Shown piece after piece: positions 34,875 to 44,489 of a stretch of DNA of 64,000 nt; within the stretch, counting starts at the first letter, position 1; the number at the start of each line of letters is the position of its first letter. The notes under the pieces are model-generated. The model worked only from the letters and a program-made list of their open reading frames with translations, was not told where the DNA came from and did not search any database. Origin of the DNA: Candidatus Woesearchaeota archaeon (GTDB lineage: Archaea > Nanobdellota > Nanobdellia > Woesearchaeales > UBA9642). Made by a program: the position numbers and the translations under genes. Location of the stretch: positions 310,001-374,000 of the forward strand of contig QZIT01000006.1 in assembly GCA_003599145.1 (NCBI GenBank), in the 5' to 3' direction.

Positions 34875-35216
34875 ATGGGCATTGAATTATTGTGTGAAAG
34901 CGAAAGAGTTTCTGATGAAGATATAGTGCAAATCTATGGCATGTTTCAAACTGCGTATGTAATCCCTGAAAGTCCCGATAATGCAGTTGCATTTTCAGCC
35001 AAGCTTCCCAATTGGAGAAACGGCAAATTTGAGCATGTCTATGGAAAATCAAAATTTACGGTTCTTCCAACGTTAACAAGAGTTCGCATTACCGGTTATG
35101 CTCATTCAAGAGACGATGATTCTGAAAAAAAACAGCAAAAGTTTTTGAAATCCGTCGCTGATTACTTGAAACCAAGGCATATTGACGTAAAAATATATGA
35201 TCCTTTGGCTAAATAG
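34875..35216 (+). CDS. hypothetical protein, 113 aa
   Basis: A soluble protein of unknown family. The central part FTVLPTLTRVRITGYAHSRD followed by QQKFLKSVADYLKPRHIDV looks like a small alpha/beta fold. The TATA box atttaaaag (34846-34854) fixes a leaderless start. It ends 8 bases into the convergent RDD gene. The 188 bases upstream hold only the two promoters. Confidence 0.5.
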   Translation: MGIELLCESERVSDEDIVQIYGMFQTAYVIPESPDNAVAFSAKLPNWRNGKFEHVYGKSKFTVLPTLTRVRITGYAHSRDDDSEKKQQKFLKSVADYLKPRHIDVKIYDPLAK

Positions 35217-35661
35217 CAACATATTCTACTGTCTGCGTTTTTGTCCAGATTTCAGTTAGTCTATCGCCTTTAAAAATATAATATAACGGATCGAGAATTA
35301 AAAATACAGAAAAAGGAAATACCGGAACAATGTACATATGCCTGATAACACACGTCCAGAACGTCAAATTTCCCTGTGCATAAATATTCAGCAGCATCAT
35401 GCCGATGGTTCTTTTAGCGTAGACTTCCATAAGGGTAAAATAGAATAAAGATAATATTCCCATCAAGATAATCATGACGTAAAATGATGCTGGCAATGCT
35501 TCTGCCATGATTATTGCTTTTGGAGTATATTGGGAAAACATTGGCTGAAAAGGCAAGAAAATAATAAAGTTCAGAACAAAAAGATCCAAGATGAATGCAA
35601 AGAGTCTTTTAAAAAAGCCTGCTTTTTTCTCCATGATTCTTTGTTGAGGAAGATTCAGCAT
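35209..35661 (-). CDS. RDD-family membrane protein
   Basis: A 150-aa protein with RDD features: FFKRLFAFILDLFVLN (the R...D in helix 1), a second helix, EVYAKRTIGMMLLN, and a third helix before GDRLTEIWTKTQTVEY. Three to four membrane helices. The family is linked to transport or stress, without a settled function. The TATA box atttataaac at about 35680-35689 supports the ATG. Confidence 0.85.
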   Translation of the reverse strand: MLNLPQQRIMEKKAGFFKRLFAFILDLFVLNFIIFLPFQPMFSQYTPKAIIMAEALPASFYVMIILMGILSLFYFTLMEVYAKRTIGMMLLNIYAQGNLTFWTCVIRHMYIVPVFPFSVFLILDPLYYIFKGDRLTEIWTKTQTVEYVAI

Positions 35662-35714
35662 GCTGTTTTAATTATGCTCTTGTTTATAAATCTTTTTTAA
35701 AAAGCGACAAATTA

Positions 35715-36632
35715 TTAAGGGTTTTGCAGATGTTTCTCAAGATAGCATTCCGTATCTGTGGTTATGCCCGCATTTCTAATAACCGGAGCATAGTTTCCTA
35801 AGAATCCATTATGCCCTTCAATAAACATAAGGTGTTCTTCTGGTTTTATGACTCTTATTCTTCTGTATCCTTCTGCTTTTCCGTAGTTCGCTAGTCCCAT
35901 AAGCACAAATCTTCTCGGACTCATCCCTAGGATGTTTCCTATGCCGCTATATTCTCGCTCTGCATCAAGCCTTTTTTTTTCTCCAATGGGATCTGCTGCT
36001 CTGACAGGGTCGCGATAGCCAAATCTTCTACCTTGGACGGTTATCACATAAATGTCTTTGTTTGTTTCATCTAGAAAAAAAGAGCATTTTGCTATATATC
36101 CTGTCGCGCTGTTTGGTGTTTGTTCCTGTTTTGAAAATAAATATGCGATTCCAAAGTAATCATCGGTCATGCCGTCTGACATGCTGAGCTTAAACGCGTT
36201 ATGCACTGTTTGAACTCCATATGATGCTATGACTTCTTTCCTGCATTCAAGCGTTTCGTGGATAATTCTAGAATTTTTGGATATTTTCTTTACAATGCCT
36301 TCAAGTGTTGGCTGTGCTATTCCATGAAATAAAAAATGAGGGTAGCATAAATTATCTTGTTCGGGAAACGGTTGCGCAAATTGTTGCACTGCATCTGCAA
36401 TGGCACTTCCAAATGCAGAAGGTTGGCAATTTTGTAGGCAGGAATACGCTCTTGCTATAGCCATCATCATGGCTTCTGTATATGCAAATTTTATGCCTAT
36501 TCTAGATTCCCATGCTGAATTAGGATCGATAAGGTCTAAAGTGCTAGTTATTGTGTCTTCGCTAAACTGTTCTGGACATTCTAAATATTCCTTGACTTTT
36601 TCAGCAAATCCTGCGATGTTAATTGCTACCAT
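35715..36632 (-). CDS. hypothetical protein, 305 aa
   Basis: No clear family. The C-terminal third (KDIYVITVQGRR..., RFVLMGLANYGKAEGYRRIR, EEHLMFIEGHNG) has a shape reminiscent of DUF535/VirK-like proteins, but the match is too weak to call. It is soluble, with five or six scattered Cys. The TATA box near 36655-36662 fits the start. Confidence 0.5.
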   Translation of the reverse strand: MVAINIAGFAEKVKEYLECPEQFSEDTITSTLDLIDPNSAWESRIGIKFAYTEAMMMAIARAYSCLQNCQPSAFGSAIADAVQQFAQPFPEQDNLCYPHFLFHGIAQPTLEGIVKKISKNSRIIHETLECRKEVIASYGVQTVHNAFKLSMSDGMTDDYFGIAYLFSKQEQTPNSATGYIAKCSFFLDETNKDIYVITVQGRRFGYRDPVRAADPIGEKKRLDAEREYSGIGNILGMSPRRFVLMGLANYGKAEGYRRIRVIKPEEHLMFIEGHNGFLGNYAPVIRNAGITTDTECYLEKHLQNP

Positions 36633-36721
36633 GCAATCTAGAGAATGAACTCTTATTTTTAAATGTTACTAAAGTTATCACTATTGAGTGGTCAATTATT
36701 TTGATGGTGTGCTATAGAAAC

Positions 36722-38887
36722 TTACTCTTCTTCAGCCTTAAGCCCTTTTCTTTCTCTTATTTGTTTAATAATCTTTCCTTGCAATTCTTCAGGAAGCTTT
36801 TCAAACATCTGATCCTGAACAAAAAAGTTTCCTCTTCCTTCAGTGCCGCTTCTTAAGTCATTGCTCAATCCAAACATCTCTGCAACAGGCAATTTTCCAA
36901 TAACTCTGACATGATTGCCCTCTTGTTGAACATCCATTAACTGCCCTCGTTTGCTGCTGACTAATTTGCTGATTTCTCCCATGTATTCAACAGGAGCATC
37001 AAATTCAAGCACTTGTACAGGTTCAAATAATAGTGAGCGTGCATCTCTAAACGCTAGTCTAATACCGTCTCTTACTGCAGGATACATCTGTGCAGGGCCT
37101 CTGTGGATAGCATCTTCGTGCAGTTTGACATCATCCAAAACAACTTTGACGCCAAAGCATGGTTCGTTTGCTATGGGACCTTTTTTCATGACGTCTTCAA
37201 ACATATCTAAAACAAGTTCCATGATTTCTCCTATATGCACAATGCCTCTTGTTCCATCAATGAAAAGATTTCCGTTAAAAACATCTCTGACTTTTCTGCT
37301 TTCTTGGCTGTCCATGCCTGCTTTCTCTAGTCCTTCCCATAATTTGTTGTCTTTTTTCTTGACCCTGCCTTCAGGGATTTCTCCTGATTTTATCCCTTTT
37401 CTGATTTCATCGCTCAATGGAGAGACATAGAAATATAATTTATTGTGCTTGTTTGGGCTTTTTCCTTCATGGATTCCTGATTCCTTCATGACGGTTTCCC
37501 TGTAAACAACAATTGGTGGTGAGGTAGAAACTTCAACGCCTTTTTCAGATTTAATTCTGTTTTCAATAACCTCTAAGTGTAATTCTCCCATGCCTGACAT
37601 TAAATGCTCTCCTGTTTCCTGATTGATTTCTATTTTAATAGAAGGATCTTCTTTCGTTACCTGAATAAGTACTTCAATTAATTTTGGCAGGTCGCTTGGC
37701 TTTTTAGCTTCAATTCTTTTTGTTATGACCGGATCAAATAAATGCTTGATTTCTTCAAAAGGATCGCACTGTTCAACAGAAATGGTTTCTCCTGGATAGA
37801 CATTTCTTAATCCAGCAATGCCTATGATGTTGCCGCAGGGAATGTCGTCAACAATTTCTCTTTTTGCGCCATTGTAGATAAAAATTTGCTGCACTCTTGA
37901 ATGTTGCTTTGCTCTGTTCAAGTAGACAGCATCTCCTTTGTGGACGGTTCCGCAGAATAACCTTCCTGCAGCTATTTCTCCTGCCTGAGGGTCAACGGCA
38001 ATTTTGGTAATGACAAACATCAAAGGGCCTTTTGGGTCGCATTTTCTCAACTGCAATCCTAAAGGGCTTTCTGGATCTCCCTGCCAGATTCTTGGAATTC
38101 TGTAATTCTGTGCAGTAATAGGATCAGGATGGTGCGTAATAACTGCGTTTAAGACTACTCTATGCAAAGGGCATTTCTTTTTTAATTCCTTCCAGGTATC
38201 AGCTTCATAGGCATCGATGATTTCTTTGAAAGAAATGTTGTTCTTTTTCATGTACGGAAAGCTCAAACCCCAATTATGGAATGCGCTTCCAAAGCACACA
38301 CTGCCATCCTGTACATTTACTTTCCATTTTTCCTTGTATTCTTCAGGAGCAATGTCCTCTATTAATTTATTGACGCTTGCGATAATCTTGATAAATCGTT
38401 CCTGCATGCCTTCTGGCGTTAATTTTAATTCCTTAATCATTCGGTCTACTTTATTGATAAATAAGATTGGTTTTACTCTTTCCCTTAACGCCTGCTTTAG
38501 AACCGTTTCTGTTTGGGGCATGATGCCCTCAACAGCGCAGCATAGTACAATAGTGCCGTCAACTGCCCTCATTGCTCTCGTTACATCTCCTCCAAAATCA
38601 ACATGTCCTGGAGTGTCAATTAAATTGATTAAGTAATCAGAGCCTTCTGCATGGTGAATCATGGAAACGTTTGCAGCATCAATCGTAATGCCTCTTTCCT
38701 GTTCATCTGCATGAAAATCTAACTGCAATGCCTTTCCTGCTAGCTCTTCGCTCATCATTCCTGCGCCTGCTAAAAGGTTATCTGAGAAAGTAGTTTTTCC
38801 GTGATCAATATGTGCAGAGGTGGCAATATTTCTAATATTCTTGGGATTCTTCATCAACTCAGTTACTTTGTCACCCACGCCTGCCAT
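36722..38887 (-). CDS. fusA: translation elongation factor aEF-2
   Basis: The translocation GTPase. The G-domain has AHIDHGKTTFSDNLL, DTPGHVDFGG and NKVDR. Domain IV holds the diphthamide loop LHEDAIHRGPAQMYPAVR, with the modifiable His after AI. It ends with domain V and a short acidic tail. The 721-aa length is normal. The TATA box tttttaaag (about 38909-38917) supports the start. Presence of the loop His agrees with Dph6 and the Dph2-like gene in this window. Confidence 0.98.
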   Translation of the reverse strand: MAGVGDKVTELMKNPKNIRNIATSAHIDHGKTTFSDNLLAGAGMMSEELAGKALQLDFHADEQERGITIDAANVSMIHHAEGSDYLINLIDTPGHVDFGGDVTRAMRAVDGTIVLCCAVEGIMPQTETVLKQALRERVKPILFINKVDRMIKELKLTPEGMQERFIKIIASVNKLIEDIAPEEYKEKWKVNVQDGSVCFGSAFHNWGLSFPYMKKNNISFKEIIDAYEADTWKELKKKCPLHRVVLNAVITHHPDPITAQNYRIPRIWQGDPESPLGLQLRKCDPKGPLMFVITKIAVDPQAGEIAAGRLFCGTVHKGDAVYLNRAKQHSRVQQIFIYNGAKREIVDDIPCGNIIGIAGLRNVYPGETISVEQCDPFEEIKHLFDPVITKRIEAKKPSDLPKLIEVLIQVTKEDPSIKIEINQETGEHLMSGMGELHLEVIENRIKSEKGVEVSTSPPIVVYRETVMKESGIHEGKSPNKHNKLYFYVSPLSDEIRKGIKSGEIPEGRVKKKDNKLWEGLEKAGMDSQESRKVRDVFNGNLFIDGTRGIVHIGEIMELVLDMFEDVMKKGPIANEPCFGVKVVLDDVKLHEDAIHRGPAQMYPAVRDGIRLAFRDARSLLFEPVQVLEFDAPVEYMGEISKLVSSKRGQLMDVQQEGNHVRVIGKLPVAEMFGLSNDLRSGTEGRGNFFVQDQMFEKLPEELQGKIIKQIRERKGLKAEEE

Positions 38888-39194
38888 ACGTTTAGAATTA
38901 GGCAGTCCTTTTTAAAGGTTTCGGCAGATTCTTGAGTGTGCCCTAGCAGAGTAAATAGCGATATTTATAAATAACAAGGAATTTCTTCAATCCATGAAAT
39001 CATCACTATTCGATTCTGTCAGAACAAGCGGCTCTTAATTCTAGTTTTATTGCTATTTTGAAAAATTATATTTTGTTTATTAAAAAATGGGTATAAAAAC
39101 GCCAAGTAAAAAAAATAAAAAAAGAATTAAAAAAACTTCAAGAAAATAAAAAAAGTAAACAACTAAAATAATAGAAATTAACGAAGGTGAAATA
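38888..39194 (+). promoter_or_regulatory. long leader upstream of deoxyhypusine synthase with small ORFs
   Basis: A 307-base gap. A good TATA box (tttataaa, 38964-38971) would start a transcript at about 38994, exactly at an ATG opening a 14-codon ORF (38994-39038, MKSSLFDSVRTSGS). A second short ORF of 20 codons (39087-39149) is extremely Lys-rich (12 of 20 residues Lys or Arg). The rest is A-rich. The synthase ATG follows with its own Shine-Dalgarno (GGTGA). A roughly 200-nt leader is exceptional here, where most transcripts appear leaderless. Confidence 0.5.
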
Positions 39195-40169
39195 ATGAAA
39201 ACAATTGATATCAATCAGCATCACAGTTACCAAGTAAAAAACACAGAAACTCTCGATGGATATCCTGAAATCAAAGGCTATGATTTTGAAAAGCCATTTG
39301 ATTTTAAAAAATTCTTGCAGTCTTTTTCAACAACGGGATTTCAGGCAACGAATCTTGCAAGCGCAATAGAAATAGCAAAATCCATGAAGAGAGAAAAGGC
39401 AACTATTTTTTTATCCTACACTTCCAACATGATTTCTTCAGGAGTGAGAGACGTTATTAAATTTTTAGTCAAGCATAAACAGGTGCATTGTTTAGTGACG
39501 TCTGCAGGAGGCATTGAAGAGGATGTTATCAAATCATTAAAGCCGTTTGTCATCGGAGATTTCAATGCAAAGGGAAGCATTTTATTTGAAAAAGGCGTCA
39601 ATAGAACAGGAAATATTTTTGTTCCGAATGACCGATTTGCTTACTTTGAAAAGTTTATAACGCCAATGCTAGAAAATATTTATCAAAAGCAAAAAACTAT
39701 TTCCGCAAAACAGCTCATACAGGAGTTAGGAAAAGCAATAAACAGCGACGATTCTGTTCTGCACTGGGCATATAAAAATGACATTCCTGTTTTCTGTCCT
39801 GGATTGATGGACGGTTCTTTTGGGGACTTGATTGTTTTCTTTAAGCACAAGCATCCTGATTTTGCCATCGATATAACTCAGGATGTTTATGATATGAGCA
39901 GGTTAACGCTCAATGCAGAAAAAACAGGCGTGATTATTTTAGGAGGAGGCATTGCAAAGCATTTTTTATTGAACGCAAACATCTTTCGTGAAGGTGCAAA
40001 TTTTGCAATCTATATCAATACGGCAGATGAGTTTGACGGTTCAGATTCCGGAGCAAAGCCTGATGAAGCAGTAAGCTGGGGAAAAATTAATGTTAATGCA
40101 CCCTCAGTAAAGGTCCATTGCGATGCAACGATAGCCTTTCCGCTTTTAGTTGCTGGAGTGTGGACTTAG
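39195..40169 (+). CDS. dys: deoxyhypusine synthase
   Basis: Transfers the aminobutyl group of spermidine to one Lys of aIF5A with NAD+, making deoxyhypusine. Family blocks: FLSYTSNMISSGVRD (S/T-N-x-x-SG), CLVTSAGGIEED, PVFCPGLMDGSFGD, the active-site Lys in ILGGGIAKHF, and NTADEFDGSDSGAKPDEAVSWGK. The length is 324 aa. It uses a Shine-Dalgarno (GAAGGTGA) rather than leaderless initiation, and its leader carries two tiny ORFs. It overlaps the convergent gpmI by 4 bases. Confidence 0.96.
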   Translation: MKTIDINQHHSYQVKNTETLDGYPEIKGYDFEKPFDFKKFLQSFSTTGFQATNLASAIEIAKSMKREKATIFLSYTSNMISSGVRDVIKFLVKHKQVHCLVTSAGGIEEDVIKSLKPFVIGDFNAKGSILFEKGVNRTGNIFVPNDRFAYFEKFITPMLENIYQKQKTISAKQLIQELGKAINSDDSVLHWAYKNDIPVFCPGLMDGSFGDLIVFFKHKHPDFAIDITQDVYDMSRLTLNAEKTGVIILGGGIAKHFLLNANIFREGANFAIYINTADEFDGSDSGAKPDEAVSWGKINVNAPSVKVHCDATIAFPLLVAGVWT

Positions 40170-41662
40170 AATAAACTCTTTCCCGTCATTTCCTTTGGGG
40201 GTTTGATGTTCATGAGTTTTAAAATAGTGGGAGCAACATCTGCTAATTTTCCTGTTTTTAATTTTCCTTTCTTGGTCACAATCAAGGGTACAGGGTTTAA
40301 CGTGTGGGAGGTTAAAGGCCTTCCAAATTTGTCCTGCTTTTCCTCTGCATTGCCGTGGTCTGCAGTAATGATTGCAATGCCTTTCTTTTTCTCAACAATT
40401 TCAACAATTTTGCCTACACATTTGTCGACGGTTTCAACTGCCTTGATGGTCTCTTTTAATTTGCCGGTATGCCCGACCAAATCGCAGTTGCATAAATTGA
40501 CAACATAAAAGTCATATTTGTTTCTCTTCAAGCATTCAATAACCTTGTCTGTTATTTTTTTGGCGCTCATTTCAGGCTTTGTATCGTAATGCTGTATGGC
40601 AGGAGATTTGATGTGTATTCTGTCTTCTTTTGGAAATGGCTTTTCCATGCCTCCGTTAAAATAGGTTGTAACATAGGCAAATTTTTCTGTTTCTGCAATT
40701 CGCAGTTGTTTTATTTTTTTCCCTGCCAGCACTTCTCCCAGGCTATTTTTAATGATGGGAGATGGAAATGCAATTTTAAGATTGTAATGGGGATCAACTT
40801 CAGCCAAACTAACTAGATTTAGATTTAATTTTTTGACAGGGAAGTCCCTGAATTTAGGATCTGTTAATGCTCTAATCAACTGTTTTGAACGTTCTGATTT
40901 GAAATTAAAGTAAACAACAGCGTCGCCTTCTTTAATCAAGCCTCCTTGGTTGATAATCGTCGGCTCAACAAATTCGTCTGATAATCTTCTTCTATACGCT
41001 GAGTTGACCGCTTCCATAGGGTCCCTGATTAAAATTCCCCTTCCTTTTACTAACATGTCATAGGCTTTTCGCGTTCTGGCATAGTTTCCAGAAGAATCCA
41101 TGGCATAGTATCGTCCTATGATTGTTGCAACGGTGCTGGTGCCTGCTTTTTCCCTCTGCTTTTCCAGCATTCTTAAGTATTTTTTTGCAGATTGCGGTTC
41201 AACATCTCTGCCGTCAAGAAATAAATGCAGGTATACTTTGTCTAGAAAGTGATGCTGAGCAAATTCCAGAAGCGCAAATAAATGGCTGATGTGGCTGTGA
41301 ATGCCTCCATCGCTGAGCATGCCTATGAAATGCAATGAGCAGTTGTTTTCTTTAACATATTTAGTGAGCTCTAGAAAGTGAGGGTGGGTGAAAAAAGTTC
41401 CTTTTGCAATGGCGTTGTTGATAACGCTTAAATCCTGTTCGATAACCCTTCCTGTGCCTAAATTGAGATGGCCTGCTTCACTGCTTCCTGACTGGCCTTT
41501 AATTAAGCCAACATGCTCTTCAGAAGCTTTTAATGTGGTGTTGGGGTATTTTTTTATTAAGGCATCTATGTTTGGCGTTTTTGCGAGAGCAGTAGCATTG
41601 AACTCTTTATGCTCGCTTATCCCATAACCGTCCAGTATGACAAGGACTGTTGGTTTTCCCAT
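40166..41662 (-). CDS. gpmI: 2,3-bisphosphoglycerate-independent phosphoglycerate mutase, bacterial GpmI type
   Basis: Interconverts 3- and 2-phosphoglycerate. Alkaline-phosphatase-fold signatures: VLVILDGYGIS, the catalytic Ser in GQSGSSEAGHLNLG, DGRDVEP, GRYYAMD (substrate), and ITADHGNAE. The 498-aa length and the inserted transferase domain define the GpmI type; many archaea use the shorter ApgM, so transfer from bacteria is plausible. The TATA box (ctatataaa, about 41691-41699) and a GGGGGA Shine-Dalgarno precede the ATG. Enolase, the next glycolytic step, lies 3 kb away. Confidence 0.95.
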   Translation of the reverse strand: MGKPTVLVILDGYGISEHKEFNATALAKTPNIDALIKKYPNTTLKASEEHVGLIKGQSGSSEAGHLNLGTGRVIEQDLSVINNAIAKGTFFTHPHFLELTKYVKENNCSLHFIGMLSDGGIHSHISHLFALLEFAQHHFLDKVYLHLFLDGRDVEPQSAKKYLRMLEKQREKAGTSTVATIIGRYYAMDSSGNYARTRKAYDMLVKGRGILIRDPMEAVNSAYRRRLSDEFVEPTIINQGGLIKEGDAVVYFNFKSERSKQLIRALTDPKFRDFPVKKLNLNLVSLAEVDPHYNLKIAFPSPIIKNSLGEVLAGKKIKQLRIAETEKFAYVTTYFNGGMEKPFPKEDRIHIKSPAIQHYDTKPEMSAKKITDKVIECLKRNKYDFYVVNLCNCDLVGHTGKLKETIKAVETVDKCVGKIVEIVEKKKGIAIITADHGNAEEKQDKFGRPLTSHTLNPVPLIVTKKGKLKTGKLADVAPTILKLMNIKPPKEMTGKSLF

Positions 41663-41855
41663 TTTCCCCCGTATAATTGACTTTATGCACTATATAAACC
41701 TTTGGGTTGCATTTTATTATTTTATTGTATTCTTATATGGTTAATAGTATATTAATATGTGTTTTACTATATTAACAATGTATTTTTGAATTACTTGCCA
41801 TATAGAAAATTAATAAAATCGACAGGTATTTATAAGAAAAAAAGTTTTTATCGGC

Positions 41856-42209
41856 ATGAACGCCTACGACCCTATAAAATTAAGAGAATACCTTGCGCAG
41901 GTTCTGGCAGACGGGGATGCACGTTCATGCGGGATGTACCTTCAAACTCTTGCCCAGAAGCAAGATAAGATACTCTTTTCTGCATTTGAAAACATACTGC
42001 AGAATGCATTGCTTACGGAGCTCGAAAAGTATGTCCTTTGTGCAACAGAAGATATCTTTACGTTAGGGCACACCAATCATTATCACGCAGTAAGCAAACA
42101 TTTTGGCATATCCGACAAGTCTGTAATCGATAGAATTCATAAGCAGGCGTTGTCAAAAATAAGATTATATCAAAGAACAAACCGTACGCTGGATGCGTTG
42201 CTTACATGA
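41856..42209 (+). CDS. small HTH protein, sigma-70 region 4-like
   Basis: A 117-aa protein. The C-terminal part, HYHAVSKHFGISDKSVIDRI followed by HKQALSKIRLY, is a helix-turn-helix of the sigma region 4/LuxR type. The N-terminal part is a helical bundle (LREYLAQVLADGDARSCGMY). Probably a DNA-binding regulator; the target is unknown. TATA box atttataag at about 41828-41836. Confidence 0.6.
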   Translation: MNAYDPIKLREYLAQVLADGDARSCGMYLQTLAQKQDKILFSAFENILQNALLTELEKYVLCATEDIFTLGHTNHYHAVSKHFGISDKSVIDRIHKQALSKIRLYQRTNRTLDALLT

Positions 42210-43065
42210 AATACTCTGGATGTGTTTTTTTCAGCTGTTTCAATAATTTTTGTAACGGTTTACTATCAAGCGTATCTTTATACCCTTGTTCGTAAATGGC
42301 CTTAATAGTTTCGCTGTTAAACGAATAATTGGGAAGCTCTTTCTTAGGGCGTATGATGATATCCTTTTTTTTGATGTGCTTCTCTAAATCTTTATGAAAC
42401 TGCATTCTCAATTCGGAATAATTTCGTATGAGCAATCTCATCGCCTTGGAGAACCTTACGGAAAAAATATAGCTTATCCATTTCTCAAGTCTTCTTCCCT
42501 TATCCTGCTCTTGGGTTTCTGTCAGGATGATTATCTTTTTCGATGCCTTTATTTCAGGAAGTTCCAAGGGCAAAGGGCAGCTATAGACGCCGTCATAGTA
42601 TCTGTTTTTGTTTATTCTTACAGGAGCTGAGAAAAAAGGGATGGAGATGCAAGCTTGTAACAATCGAAAAAACTTTTCTTTGTCATGGTTGGTAAAAAAT
42701 TCAGTCTTTCCTGTTTTGGCATTTGTGAGCGGGATGATGAGCTTGGTAGTGCTTTCCCTTATTTTTTGTACATCGAGAGGATATTTTTTCTTGAAAACAG
42801 TGTTGATGATGTATCCCTTCTGCAAAATAGGCTTTTTGGTGAACAGGTTCATCCTTTTGACAAAATGATTGCCAACCTCTTTAACCCAGATGTCATGGCC
42901 CATGAACAATTGCCGGGAAACAAAATAGGCAACGTTACATATACCCCCTGAAGAGCCGGTAGCATAATCGACGTGCTTTAGGCCAAGGTTTTCCTGTAAT
43001 GCAACAACGGCTCCTGCAGAATACGCTCCTCTCAATCCGCCACCTTCTGCAATGAGACTTAGCAT
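42202..43065 (-). CDS. patatin-like phospholipase
   Basis: A 287-aa acyl hydrolase with the patatin Ser-Asp dyad: oxyanion loop EGGGLRGAYSAGA, nucleophile in ATGSSGGICN (G-x-S-x-G), and Asp in NRYYDGVYSCPLPL. It resembles bacterial YjjU-type patatins in length and order. Lipid substrate unknown; it acts in the cytosol or at the membrane. The TATA box cttataaac at about 43088-43096 fits the start. Confidence 0.88.
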   Translation of the reverse strand: MLSLIAEGGGLRGAYSAGAVVALQENLGLKHVDYATGSSGGICNVAYFVSRQLFMGHDIWVKEVGNHFVKRMNLFTKKPILQKGYIINTVFKKKYPLDVQKIRESTTKLIIPLTNAKTGKTEFFTNHDKEKFFRLLQACISIPFFSAPVRINKNRYYDGVYSCPLPLELPEIKASKKIIILTETQEQDKGRRLEKWISYIFSVRFSKAMRLLIRNYSELRMQFHKDLEKHIKKKDIIIRPKKELPNYSFNSETIKAIYEQGYKDTLDSKPLQKLLKQLKKTHPEYFM

Positions 43066-43113
43066 ACCCTAAGAATTCCCGTTTTTCTTATAAACGTTTT
43101 GTTTTTTAACAAA

Positions 43114-43536
43114 TTACTTGCAAAGTTTGTTTAAGGCTATAAACGCCTTCACGTTAGCTTTTATTTGGGCAGCAACTTTTTCATAGCCTTTATCATCCAT
43201 GCCTTGAGGATCCTGAATGTTCCAGAATTCTGTATTTTTGTTTTTTGACAGGTATTCCGGAATTATCTCTGGTTCAGACATGACTATGATTTTATCAAAG
43301 TGCGATAGCATCTTTTGAGTTACTTGTGTTCGTTTATTCTGAGAAACATCAAGGCCTTCTTTTTTCATCAAGGTTATGACAGGCTTTGCCAAAGGATGAT
43401 CTTTCAGTTTTTGGTTTTCGTTTTCAAAAACTTTTATGCCCGCAGAAAATGCCTTTATTCCTGCGTATTGCGTAAACAATGCTGCAGCCATTTGGCTTCT
43501 TCCAACATTGCCGCTGCAAATAAAGAGGATATTCAT
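43114..43536 (-). CDS. low-molecular-weight protein tyrosine phosphatase/ArsC-like
   Basis: A 140-aa protein with the P-loop FICSGNVGRSQMA (C-x5-R-S) and the general acid Asp in WNIQDPQG. This is the LMW-PTP fold shared by tyrosine phosphatases and thioredoxin-coupled arsenate reductases; the additional Cys pair of arsenate reductases is not evident, favouring a phosphatase. The TATA box tatatataa (about 43559-43567) fits the start. Confidence 0.85.
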   Translation of the reverse strand: MNILFICSGNVGRSQMAAALFTQYAGIKAFSAGIKVFENENQKLKDHPLAKPVITLMKKEGLDVSQNKRTQVTQKMLSHFDKIIVMSEPEIIPEYLSKNKNTEFWNIQDPQGMDDKGYEKVAAQIKANVKAFIALNKLCK

Positions 43537-43640
43537 AGCCTAGAGAGGGGGTTACTTCTATATATAATTTGCTCTATAATTCCTTGCGCCAGCATTTTTT
43601 AACAAACTATTTAAAGTTTAAAGCAGTTTTCTTCTTTTTA

Positions 43641-44105
43641 ATGAAAAAGGTTTTTATTTCGGCAGATGCTCTTTACGCACAGTGCTTTGCCCTTGCGAAA
43701 AAAATCCATACTGCAGGATTTATTCCAGAGTATATGCTTATCCTTATGCGAGGCGGTGCAGTTCCAGGAATTATCATCCACGAGTATTTCAGAAAAAAAG
43801 GCATAACGATAAGCCATGGCTCCATTACTTCAGTTTCCTATAAGGAAATGGGGAAACAGAGCAATGTTGTTTTTCACGGGTTATCATCGCTGAAAAGAAT
43901 ACAAAAGAAAAAAATTCTCATTGTAGATGATGTGTTTGATACGGGAAAAACCATTGAAACGCTTTTAAGCGTATTGGACAAAAGTAATAAAGTAAAAATA
44001 GCAACAGTATTCTTTAAATCAAAAGCAAATAAAACAAAACTAAAGCCTGACTTTTATGTGAAAAAAACAGCCGCGTGGATTGTTTTTCCGCACGAATCAC
44101 AGTAA
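43641..44105 (+). CDS. phosphoribosyltransferase
   Basis: A 154-aa type I PRTase: LILMRGGAVPGIIIHEYF near the N-terminus and the PRPP motif ILIVDDVFDTGKTIETLL. It resembles archaeal hypoxanthine/xanthine PRTases used in purine salvage; the base specificity cannot be read. An earlier in-frame ATG at 43569 is upstream of the TATA box (43608-43617), so the start is 43641. It ends 9 bases into the convergent Nudix gene. Confidence 0.88.
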   Translation: MKKVFISADALYAQCFALAKKIHTAGFIPEYMLILMRGGAVPGIIIHEYFRKKGITISHGSITSVSYKEMGKQSNVVFHGLSSLKRIQKKKILIVDDVFDTGKTIETLLSVLDKSNKVKIATVFFKSKANKTKLKPDFYVKKTAAWIVFPHESQ

Positions 44106-44489
44106 GTTTTCTTTCATCAAATCAGCAATCAGTTTTTCATTCTCCTCAATCATCGGATAGTTCTTGCCATCGTCTTTTCCATACCAGATTATTGCTTCAA
44201 TTTCCTTTTGAGGTTTTGGAGTTCCGTTTACCGTGGCAAAGAAGCATTTTGTTTCGGTCATCCAATCTTTGCTGTACGGAGATTGGTTAAGATACGTTTT
44301 GAAAAACTTCATAGAGAGAACTTCAAGGTTTATTTCTTCCTTCAATTCTCTTTTCAGCGTTTCTTCTTGAGTTTCTCCCTCCTCAATTTTTCCCCCAGGT
44401 GTCCATAATTCATTATAGCCTTTTCCCTTGACTAAAAGAATTTTTTTATTTTTTATGATGATGGCAACTATTCTTTTTCTGATGTTCAC
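44097..44489 (-). CDS. Nudix hydrolase
   Basis: A 130-aa Nudix fold with the box GGKIEEGETQEETLKRELKE followed by EINLEV, matching GX5EX7REUXEEXGU apart from Ile for Gly near the end. It hydrolyses nucleoside diphosphates linked to another moiety; the substrate is unknown (housekeeping dNTPs are possible). The start is taken as GTG at 44489 because the TATA box cttatatag (44511-44519) is 26 nt away; the longer ORF would cross the promoter. Confidence 0.88.
   Translation of the reverse strand: MNIRKRIVAIIIKNKKILLVKGKGYNELWTPGGKIEEGETQEETLKRELKEEINLEVLSMKFFKTYLNQSPYSKDWMTETKCFFATVNGTPKPQKEIEAIIWYGKDDGKNYPMIEENEKLIADLMKENLL

Noticed and set aside
38994-39194. A riboswitch before deoxyhypusine synthase
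   Set aside because: The leader is A-rich with no strong helices that I can find; small ORFs are a better description.
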